From: QYOJ01 sp043810345
GTDB taxonomy: Bacteria > Bacteroidota > Bacteroidia > Bacteroidales > FEN-979
DNA length: 13,636 bases
NCBI GenBank assembly: GCA_043810345.1
Contig: JBDROF010000092.1
Span: 1-13,636 of the forward strand
Direction of reading: 5' to 3'
Below, piece after piece: positions 7,637 to 13,636 of the stretch. Position 1 is the first letter of the stretch, and every line of letters starts with the position of its first letter. Position numbers and translations under genes: made by a program. The notes under the pieces were generated by a model. That model worked only from the letters and a program-made list of their open reading frames with translations, was not told where the DNA came from and ran no database searches.

Positions 7637-7644
7637 TAAATTTG
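7637..7644 (+). promoter_or_regulatory. Possible -7 box for the transpeptidase genes
   Basis: TAAATTTG fits TAnnTTTG exactly and lies immediately after the terminator, 24 nt before the ATG at 7669. No clear TTG -33 element is present at 19-21 nt upstream, where the terminator stem lies. Together with the terminator, it suggests that the transpeptidase genes have their own promoter, with read-through from the lipoprotein as the alternative. Confidence 0.35.
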
Positions 7645-7668
7645 TCCCCATCATTTCAGATCCAATCC

Positions 7669-8787
7669 ATGCACCTAAGAAACCGGACGATTTTTTTTCT
7701 GATCATCCTTGTTTTCCTGATCCTGGCGGGATCGGTTTTGATATTTCTCTACCTTTCGGCCGCACAACCCCCTCTCGTAACCATTTCCCGCTGCACCGAG
7801 GTACTCAGCAAAGCACGTCAGGCTGAAGCGGCAGAGTATGCCCGTGATCTGCTGACGGAAGCCGAGATCGCTTACCTGGATGCCATGGTCGCCTGGAAGA
7901 TTCAGAATACCCGATGGTACTTCATCCGTGATCATTCAGTCGTTTTAGGGAAATTATTGCAGGTGCTGACAAAAGGGGAGGCTGCCTACCGGAAATCCAT
8001 CGCCGTCAAAGATTCCATGCATCATGACCTGGCGGTTGGATTGGCTGAAGTGGAGCGGAACCTCAGAAAATATGCCGAAAACTTTCGGGTGCTGCCATTA
8101 AATTCACAATCCCGAAGGGATTTCCAGACAGCCGAGATGTTGTTCCTCGAAGCCCGCATAGCATATGAACAGGGGAATTACAACCGGGTCAATCCCAAGT
8201 TGGAGAAAAGCAAGATACTGATCCGGGATTCCATCCGGAAGAACAGAGATGTCCTGTCCAGCTATTTTACCAATATACCGAAATGGAAACAATGGGTGGA
8301 CGAAACCATCGAGTGGTCCAGGATCAACGAGAAACCGGTTATCATCGTGGACAAATTTGCCGGGAAGTGCTACCTCTATGACCGGGGGATGCAGGTGTGG
8401 TCGTTTGAGGCTGAATTCGGGATCAACTGGATCGGAGGGAAAAAACATATCGGTGATAAAGCCACCCCGGAAGGCAAATATTACATAACGAAAAAGAAGA
8501 GTGAAAAGAGAACCAAATATTACAAAGCGTTGCTGATCAACTATCCAAACAAGGAAGACAGCGCACGCTTTGAAGAGGGTGTGCGGAGAGGACTTATATC
8601 AAAATGGACCGGGATCGGGGGATTGATCGAGATCCATGGGGAAGGAGGAACCGGTAGCAACTGGACCGATGGATGCGTGGCCCTGTCGAATGAGGATATG
8701 GATAAAATTTTCGGAGAGGCAGAGATAGGCACGCCGGTGACCATCATTGGTTCCCTGAAGAGACTGCAAGAGATCCGGGGATTATAA
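7669..8787 (+). CDS. Membrane-anchored L,D-transpeptidase (YkuD) with helical N-terminal domain
   Basis: A 372-residue protein with a membrane helix at about 8-30, then a helical extracytoplasmic domain (about 35-195) and a C-terminal YkuD catalytic domain (about 222-362). YkuD enzymes act on the 4-3 or donor tetrapeptide stems of peptidoglycan through a Cys nucleophile, making 3-3 crosslinks, attaching proteins, or cleaving such links. The catalytic motif is HGEGGTGSNWTDGCVALSN: base His323 and nucleophile Cys336, with TDGC in place of the usual [ST]HGC. The helical domain aligns without gaps with the preceding lipoprotein (A49-L96 here with A40-L87 there; shared E, A, Y, AM, Q, R and V positions). 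The frame is open back to 7555, but a terminator occupies that stretch and the ATG at 7669 gives a normal signal anchor. It is followed 43 nt later by a second transpeptidase. Confidence 0.92.
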   Translation: MHLRNRTIFFLIILVFLILAGSVLIFLYLSAAQPPLVTISRCTEVLSKARQAEAAEYARDLLTEAEIAYLDAMVAWKIQNTRWYFIRDHSVVLGKLLQVLTKGEAAYRKSIAVKDSMHHDLAVGLAEVERNLRKYAENFRVLPLNSQSRRDFQTAEMLFLEARIAYEQGNYNRVNPKLEKSKILIRDSIRKNRDVLSSYFTNIPKWKQWVDETIEWSRINEKPVIIVDKFAGKCYLYDRGMQVWSFEAEFGINWIGGKKHIGDKATPEGKYYITKKKSEKRTKYYKALLINYPNKEDSARFEEGVRRGLISKWTGIGGLIEIHGEGGTGSNWTDGCVALSNEDMDKIFGEAEIGTPVTIIGSLKRLQEIRGL

Positions 8788-8811
8788 AGATGACGATTTT
8801 CAGAAATCCCG

Positions 8812-8830
8812 AACCGGATACGAATCCGTT
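8812..8830 (+). other. Small hairpin abutting the second transpeptidase start
   Basis: CGGAT (8815-8819) and ATCCG (8824-8828) form a five-pair stem with loop acga, and the flanking AA and TT can add pairs around a mismatch. The hairpin ends 1 nt before the ATG at 8831. It could hinder initiation there or favour the in-frame ATG at 8843; it could equally be chance. Confidence 0.25.
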
Positions 8831-9556
8831 ATGGAAAAGAGCATGAACGAGACAAACCGGAACGAAATTACAGCCAGGGTTCAGGTTATCCGCTATGGTG
8901 TTTCGATCCTGATTGCCCTTTTCCTTTCGGTCATACTATCCCTCCTGTTGATCTGGAATGCCACTCCCCTCAGGGAAGTGGCACTGCTGTTGGTTCAGGT
9001 TTCCGACAGGGAATCCCTGGCTGATCCTGTTCCGGTTGACCAGCTGGCCTCCCGGCAGGCATCATTGGAGCAGGAGGTTGACAGGCAGCTGAAGCAGATC
9101 GAAAGCTTTATCCCACGTCAACCGTACCTGATCATCAATACCACCCATAACATTTTCCGGTTGATGAGTTATGACCAGGTGATACGGGAAGGAAGGTGTT
9201 CCACTGGCAGTTATATCATCCTCACCACAGGAACCAATCAGAAATGGATTTTCGAGACACCAAGTGGCATGATGAAGGTCATGAGCAGGCAAATGTACCC
9301 CGTATGGGTCAAACCCGACTGGGCATTTATCGAAGAGGGCCTTCCGGTTCCTTCGCCACGGCATGTGTCCCGGTATGAATATGGAACACTGGGAGATTAT
9401 AAACTGGAGCTTGGCGACGGGTATCTGATCCACGGGACCCTCTACAAGCGGTTTCTCGGCTTGGCGGTCACACATGGTTGTATCCGGATGGGAGATGAAG
9501 ATTTGAAGGTGGTGTACAGGAACCTGCGGAAGGGGTCCAAGGTATTTATCTATTAA
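8831..9556 (+). CDS. Membrane-anchored L,D-transpeptidase (YkuD), canonical active site
   Basis: A 241-residue protein with a cytoplasmic N-terminus, one membrane helix (about 22-43), a short coiled linker (about 68-92) and a YkuD domain (about 96-241). The motif is IHGTLYKRFLGLAVTHGCIRMGDEDL: base His201 and the THGC nucleophile Cys217, with the following Arg219, all matching the canonical HX(14-17)[ST]HGC pattern. The domain ends VVYRNLRKGSKVFIY, as expected for the last strand. It is a different subgroup from the preceding transpeptidase (shorter, no helical domain, canonical motif), so the pair is not a simple recent duplication. The ATG at 8831 is used here; ATG 8843 is an alternative four codons in. 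It should act in the periplasm on peptidoglycan. Its stop is 14 nt before the next gene. Confidence 0.93.
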   Translation: MEKSMNETNRNEITARVQVIRYGVSILIALFLSVILSLLLIWNATPLREVALLLVQVSDRESLADPVPVDQLASRQASLEQEVDRQLKQIESFIPRQPYLIINTTHNIFRLMSYDQVIREGRCSTGSYIILTTGTNQKWIFETPSGMMKVMSRQMYPVWVKPDWAFIEEGLPVPSPRHVSRYEYGTLGDYKLELGDGYLIHGTLYKRFLGLAVTHGCIRMGDEDLKVVYRNLRKGSKVFIY

Positions 9557-9570
9557 TCCGGTTGATTATC

Positions 9571-10428
9571 ATGGAAGAGCAAGGATTGCTGAAACGAATT
9601 ATCGGGGAAATACAATCCTATTTCACCTGGGTTCGTCAAACCCGAAAGGCCCTTGGAGTATCCGTGATCCTGTTATGTATGTTGCCGGTGTATGTATTCT
9701 ATGTAACTGTGATCTTTCCTGTCAGGAGGTGTGGCTGTGATTTCCCTCCGGCCGATTCTGTCAGGATAGAAGCTCCTGCGATAGACCCGGATACAAATCA
9801 GGACGCCCTGGAACAGGTGAAGGTGATCCGATCGCTTGAACTGGAGTCAGCTTACCTGGAGAGTCTGCTCACCCTGTCACAGCAGGATTCATCCTACCTG
9901 AACCTCGATCTGGCCGACAGCCTGCTCGTCATCATGATCAAGGGAGTCCCGGTGCGTTCCTGTTCCCTGTCGGAGATCCGGGTAAGCCGGCAGCTGCGCT
10001 GCCTGGACCAGGCTCAACGTGTCCTCTGGATAGCTGCACCTTTTCTGGCAGAGCGTGACATGTCAACCATTCCCAAGATCCGGTATATAAACAAACAAGC
10101 CCCCAAGGATACCATTGAAGCTGCCATGCAGAGCGATGCCCCGATCCCGTCCGATACCAGTTCGGTCTATTTTACGATCTATTTCAACCGCTATTTAGTT
10201 GTTGAAATCAACCAGGTGGAGGAACCGTACGATGTGGAAAAAAGGGTCATCAACCGGTATCGCAGGGAGAAGCAACAAACCATCCGCCGGGAAACCTGGC
10301 AGGCATTCCTGCACCTAACCACCCCGGAACCTGAGATCAGGATCCGGCTGACACTCAGCAAAGACGATGCCCGTGCCATATACAGGGGCATCCCTGTACA
10401 TCCGGGCCTCGCGTTGAAGTTGCATTAA
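9571..10428 (+). CDS. Membrane-anchored protein, probable catalytically dead YkuD relative
   Basis: A 285-residue protein with one membrane helix (about 28-50), followed by Cys54 and Cys56 and an extracytoplasmic body. I know no named family for it. Two parts resemble the preceding transpeptidase. Residues 108-135 (YLNLDLADSLLVIMIKGVPVRSCS) parallel its first strands (YLIINTTHNIFRLMSYDQVIREGRCS), and the C-terminus DDARAIYRGIPVHPGLALKL parallels DEDLKVVYRNLRKGSKVFIY. No HG...HGC active site is present between them, so if it is a YkuD fold it lacks the nucleophile. The middle region (about 160-255) is charged and rich in Arg near 224-241. The frame opens at a TTG (9562), but ATG 9571 is the more natural start. 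It lies 14 nt after the transpeptidase stop, so they are probably co-transcribed. A scaffold or regulator of the active enzymes is a reasonable guess. Confidence 0.7.
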   Translation: MEEQGLLKRIIGEIQSYFTWVRQTRKALGVSVILLCMLPVYVFYVTVIFPVRRCGCDFPPADSVRIEAPAIDPDTNQDALEQVKVIRSLELESAYLESLLTLSQQDSSYLNLDLADSLLVIMIKGVPVRSCSLSEIRVSRQLRCLDQAQRVLWIAAPFLAERDMSTIPKIRYINKQAPKDTIEAAMQSDAPIPSDTSSVYFTIYFNRYLVVEINQVEEPYDVEKRVINRYRREKQQTIRRETWQAFLHLTTPEPEIRIRLTLSKDDARAIYRGIPVHPGLALKLH

Positions 10429-10476
10429 TCTATCCCAGAGGGACAACCTGCCTTTGCATAAGTTACCATTTGTATC

Positions 10477-10528
10477 TTCAGTAAAACCAGTTGCTAATAC
10501 AGGATGACCATACACTCATTCAGTAAAA
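10477..10528. repeat. Pair of 10-bp direct repeats upstream of the LytTR regulator
   Basis: TTCAGTAAAA occurs at 10477-10486 and 10519-10528, start to start 42 bp (four helical turns), in the 132-bp gap before the regulator gene. LytTR proteins bind direct repeats, but usually with closer spacing, so a self-regulation site is only a possibility. Apart from these repeats and a weak -7-like box I see nothing else in this gap, including no terminator for the upstream operon. Confidence 0.3.
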
Positions 10529-10547
10529 AAGGGTAATTTTATTCAAC

Positions 10548-10555
10548 TATCTTTA
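10548..10555 (+). promoter_or_regulatory. Weak -7-like box before the LytTR regulator
   Basis: TATCTTTA (last base A instead of G) lies 5 nt before the ATG at 10561. If real, the transcript would be nearly leaderless. No -33 element is evident. Low confidence. Confidence 0.18.
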
Positions 10556-10560
10556 CCTCC

Positions 10561-11355
10561 ATGAAACAATATACGGCTCTCATCATAGATGATGAACAGA
10601 ATATCCGTGAAGTCCTCGCTTTGCTGTTGGCCGAATATTGCCCGGAGATCACTGTCAGCGCTTCAGCCGCTTCTGCAGAGGAGGGGAGGGCGCTGTTGAA
10701 AACACACGAAGTGGATTTTATCTTTCTGGATATTTCCATGCCCAAAGAAGACGGATTCGCTTTTCTCCGATCTGTTCCCAGGGAAAAATATGGGATTATT
10801 TTTGTGACGGCTTACGAAGAGTATGCGTTGCGCGCCCTCAAGGCGAACGCGATTGATTATCTGATGAAACCGGTTGACGGACTTGAACTCAGGGAAGCGG
10901 TGACCAAAGCCATTCACTACCATGAGTTAAGACAGAACAGGGCGGAAGCGATGAAAATCTATAGTGAATCGCTGGAAAACCTGCATGATTATATTCATTC
11001 AGAAAGTAAAACGATCTCGAAACTTACAGTTGCAGAACAGTTCGGTTTCCGTGTGGTAAAAACCAATGACCTGATGTATCTCGAGGCCGACAGCAATTAT
11101 ACCATCCTGCACCTTTCGGGGCTGAATAAAATTGTAGCCACGCGAACATTGGGTGAATTTGAAAAGATGCTGGAGCGCCCCGTGTTCTTCAGAATACACC
11201 ATTCCACGATCATCAACCTGAACTATTTGCAAGGGTATTCAAGTTATGAGGGAAACTTTGCCGAACTGACTGACGGTACCCGGTTGAGCATTTCAAGACG
11301 CAAACTGAATGAGTTCCGTGATGCCGTGAAACTCTTCACCAAAACAGTTGAGTGA
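10561..11355 (+). CDS. LytTR-family response regulator
   Basis: A 264-residue regulator. The receiver domain (1-120) has Asp10/Asp11, phospho-acceptor Asp57 (FIFLDISMPKEDG), Thr83 (FVTAYEEYAL) and Lys103 (LMKPVDG). A linker (about 121-150) leads to a LytTR DNA-binding domain (about 155-258), recognisable by VVKTNDLMYLEADSNYTILH, FFRIHHSTIINLNYL and LSISRRKLNEF. LytTR regulators in Bacteroidota are usually paired with a LytS-type (His_kinase) membrane sensor; the next gene, 1 nt downstream, is a propeller sensor with exactly that kind of N-terminus. Here the regulator gene comes first. The target genes are not visible in the window, apart from possible self-regulation through the upstream repeats. 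Confidence 0.95.
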   Translation: MKQYTALIIDDEQNIREVLALLLAEYCPEITVSASAASAEEGRALLKTHEVDFIFLDISMPKEDGFAFLRSVPREKYGIIFVTAYEEYALRALKANAIDYLMKPVDGLELREAVTKAIHYHELRQNRAEAMKIYSESLENLHDYIHSESKTISKLTVAEQFGFRVVKTNDLMYLEADSNYTILHLSGLNKIVATRTLGEFEKMLERPVFFRIHHSTIINLNYLQGYSSYEGNFAELTDGTRLSISRRKLNEFRDAVKLFTKTVE

Positions 11356-11356
11356 T

Positions 11357-13636
11357 GTGAGAGCCCTGATATTTCTGGTTGTCCTTTTTCTGATCCATCC
11401 TGCTACAAATCTTGTAGCCCAGAATCCCTGTATCCGGCATTATACAACCTTTGACGGCCTGCCTTGTAACGTAGTTTATCATGTGTACCAGGACAGCCAG
11501 AAATTTATCTGGTTTGCAACGGATGCCGGCGCCGTGAGATTCGATGGTTCGCAATTTACCATCTACACTATAAAAGATGGATTGAATTCAAGTAATATCA
11601 GAAAGTTTAAGGAAGATTCGTTTGGACGTTTATGGATTACGAACAGGAATGGTTCGCTCAACTTTTTCTTTGACAATAAAATATTCAATGCGTCCAACGC
11701 TCCTTTCCTGGATTCCCTGAAACCTGTAACAGCCTTTTCTGATTTTTTCGAGGATGACGATAACACGATCTATTTCTATAATCTTGTTTGGGAGATCTTT
11801 GCCCTGGACCGTGATAATAATGTAAAGGAATTTAAGAATGTTAACGATACCCTGCTAAAGAAATTCGCGCGAAAAGATGTTATTAACATCTATACTGTCC
11901 AAAAGAACCCAGCCGGAGAGTACCTGGTATGGACAGCTCGCGCAATATTTAAATTTAAAAAATTGTTTGAAGATCCGGTCCTGGTGTATAGCCAGAATGA
12001 TTGGTTAAGACATGCTTCTGCGACCAGGGACGGGTATTTTTATATTGTCGCACATGAATCATGGATATACAAATTCAGGGACGAATTCCTGATAGATTCC
12101 ATCCCCATCCCTATTACAACAGAATATAGCGTTCAAAAAAATAATTATATGTTATGGGATCATAATGGGTTTTTCTGGTACAGGACGTGGGATAAGGGCG
12201 TTTATTGTTTTAAAGACGACCGGGTTGTCCGGCATTTTGATATTGAACAGGTCAGCATGATTATTCAGGATCATGAACATAATATCTGGATAAGTTCTTA
12301 TAGAAACGGGGTTTATAAAATAAGCCCAAACCTGACCTCCTACCGTCATTTTGAGAATACCCTTTTCCAGAACAGGGGAGTCAGAAGTATAGATTCAGAC
12401 CCGGGTGGAGGGATTTGGTTTACAAACGGTCAACTTGTATACTTCCTGAAGAACGATGAATTCTACCAACTGGACATCGGAAAGGATAACGTTTCATTTG
12501 ATGTTATTTACCATCTGAAAAAGGATCACTTGATTGTTGGAGAGCAGGCTTCTGATTACTTTAGCATCAGGGGAGTGAAACCCAATCCTGCCACAAAAAA
12601 AATTGATTACAGCAAGATCATCTCTTCGAGAGAATTTATCCGGTCTATCAATGGCATTTCGATCAACAGGAAAGAAGATAAAATGAACAGTTTTCATTAT
12701 TTCGACTTTTTCTGTCTGGATCCGGACCGGTTGTTTGTTCATGATCTACAATACCAGAATGTGGGTTCCGGAATTTTTCTAACCTATTACAACAATCATG
12801 ATGACCTGATTATCAATGCAGCCAGGAACTATATCCTAAAGGGTGATACGGCTGTTTATGCCAAGGAATTAGCCTGTTTTGACAATAAAACAATTGCCCA
12901 ACACCTAAACCTGAATGATTCAACGGAACTATTTTTGATCGATAGTGAAGATTTGTATTTAATGTGCCATGACAAATTCTATAATCTGACCTCTTCATTT
13001 GGCAGTTTGAATAACGTTGATATCAGGTATGTGACCTATGATGAACCTGTACTGTACATGGCGACGTTCAGAAACATCTATTCATGCGACAATCCGGTAA
13101 ATGTTGTCAGTGGGAAACCGGTCCATCTGAAATATCTGGATATCCCCTTCAGGAATATTTATCATATCCTTGCCAGCAACGATACCCTGTATGTTGGATC
13201 GGACGATGGACTTACCATGATCCCGGAGGCCATGATTGACCGGAGTGTCAATGACCCTCCCATCCCGTATATGAAATCCATCCTGGTTAATGATGAAGCG
13301 GTTGATTTGTCGGGACAGGAGATTGCACGGACAGGTAATAACAGGATCAAATTTATGTTTAGCAGTATCAACTTCTCTTCATCCCCGGTTATTTACTCCT
13401 ATAAGCTTGAAGGATCTGATCAGGACTGGTCGACAGGTTCAGAAAAGATTATTGTCTATCAGAACCTTCCGCAAGGCAATTATATTTTTAAATTAAGGAT
13501 CAGCCAACCCTTTTCAACCTGGAGCGAACCGATTGAATATCCTATCAGGATCAACGCTGCAATATGGCAGCATCCGCTATTCTTTACCGCTCTTGCATTG
13601 ATATTTGCCACCTTCGTCATGCTGGCCATTACCCGT
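11357..13636 (+). CDS. Propeller/Y_Y_Y membrane sensor, probable LytS-type histidine kinase, 5' part (runs off the right edge)
   Basis: An open frame of 760 codons with no stop to the edge. It begins with a signal peptide (about 1-22, hydrophobic LIFLVVLFL, cleavage near LVAQ). It then has a beta-propeller with two-component-regulator-propeller motifs, such as FIWFATDAGAVRFDG (about 54-68), RLWITNRNG and NIWISSYRNGVYKI, preceded by the typical YTTFDGLP entry. A Y_Y_Y domain follows (about 660-735, with SYKLEGSDQDW and LPQGNYIFKLR), then a membrane helix (about 739-759) at the window edge. In this family the part that follows is usually a kinase; next to a LytTR regulator a His_kinase (LytS-like) module is expected but not visible. 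The start is GTG at 11357, 1 nt after the regulator's stop; TTG at 11348 is an in-frame alternative that would overlap it. By eye this gene is more AT-rich than those on its left. Confidence 0.88.
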   Translation, partial: MRALIFLVVLFLIHPATNLVAQNPCIRHYTTFDGLPCNVVYHVYQDSQKFIWFATDAGAVRFDGSQFTIYTIKDGLNSSNIRKFKEDSFGRLWITNRNGSLNFFFDNKIFNASNAPFLDSLKPVTAFSDFFEDDDNTIYFYNLVWEIFALDRDNNVKEFKNVNDTLLKKFARKDVINIYTVQKNPAGEYLVWTARAIFKFKKLFEDPVLVYSQNDWLRHASATRDGYFYIVAHESWIYKFRDEFLIDSIPIPITTEYSVQKNNYMLWDHNGFFWYRTWDKGVYCFKDDRVVRHFDIEQVSMIIQDHEHNIWISSYRNGVYKISPNLTSYRHFENTLFQNRGVRSIDSDPGGGIWFTNGQLVYFLKNDEFYQLDIGKDNVSFDVIYHLKKDHLIVGEQASDYFSIRGVKPNPATKKIDYSKIISSREFIRSINGISINRKEDKMNSFHYFDFFCLDPDRLFVHDLQYQNVGSGIFLTYYNNHDDLIINAARNYILKGDTAVYAKELACFDNKTIAQHLNLNDSTELFLIDSEDLYLMCHDKFYNLTSSFGSLNNVDIRYVTYDEPVLYMATFRNIYSCDNPVNVVSGKPVHLKYLDIPFRNIYHILASNDTLYVGSDDGLTMIPEAMIDRSVNDPPIPYMKSILVNDEAVDLSGQEIARTGNNRIKFMFSSINFSSSPVIYSYKLEGSDQDWSTGSEKIIVYQNLPQGNYIFKLRISQPFSTWSEPIEYPIRINAAIWQHPLFFTALALIFATFVMLAITR

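Noticed and set aside
7555..7668. Longer N-terminus for the first transpeptidase, starting at 7555 and overlapping the lipoprotein gene
   Set aside because: A strong intrinsic terminator lies within it and the ATG at 7669 directly precedes a normal membrane anchor.
9562..9570. TTG start for the third envelope gene
   Set aside because: An ATG three codons later gives the same protein without a rare start codon and keeps a normal 14-nt gap after the previous stop.

Overview
The window looks like chromosomal DNA from a member of the Bacteroidota. The evidence is a TonB-dependent receptor with an STN domain next to a DUF4249 lipoprotein, a propeller/Y_Y_Y sensor next to a LytTR regulator, start codons without clear Shine-Dalgarno sequences, and promoter-like TAnnTTTG boxes. 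I see no tRNA, rRNA, CRISPR array, insertion sequence or phage gene. Coding density is high; the longest gene-free stretch is about 190 bp (6785-6974) and holds regulatory signals.

Layout. (1) Minus strand, 1-3730: an outer-membrane uptake operon read right to left. It has a secreted protein of unknown function (235 aa), a TonB-dependent receptor (924 aa, GTG start 1 nt after the previous stop) and the 5' part of a DUF4249 lipoprotein that overlaps the receptor gene by 14 nt. No FecI/FecR pair lies beside it. (2) Plus strand, 3880-6784: an NtrB-like membrane histidine kinase and an NtrC-family sigma-54 activator, overlapping by 26 nt. (3) Plus strand, 6785-10428: a regulatory region with two inverted repeats and a sigma-54-type promoter, a helical lipoprotein with a lysine-rich C-terminus, a strong intrinsic terminator, then three envelope genes: two YkuD L,D-transpeptidases and a membrane-anchored protein that looks like a catalytically dead YkuD relative. 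(4) Plus strand, 10561 to the right edge: a LytTR response regulator and, 1 nt after its stop, a propeller sensor gene that runs off the window.

The most interesting part is 3880-10428. The activator has a well-formed candidate target next door: inverted repeats about three helical turns apart, roughly 110 and 140 bp upstream of a TGGCAC-N5-TTGTA element, just before the lipoprotein. The lipoprotein's extracytoplasmic helical domain can be aligned without gaps over about 48 residues with the N-terminal domain of the first transpeptidase, so the two appear to be paralogous. A lipid anchor, a long helical body and a terminal Lys next to L,D-transpeptidases recall Braun lipoprotein (Lpp) and the enzymes that attach it to peptidoglycan. 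My hypothesis is a sigma-54-controlled envelope-tethering or envelope-stress module. The sequence supports the parts; the tethering function is inference.
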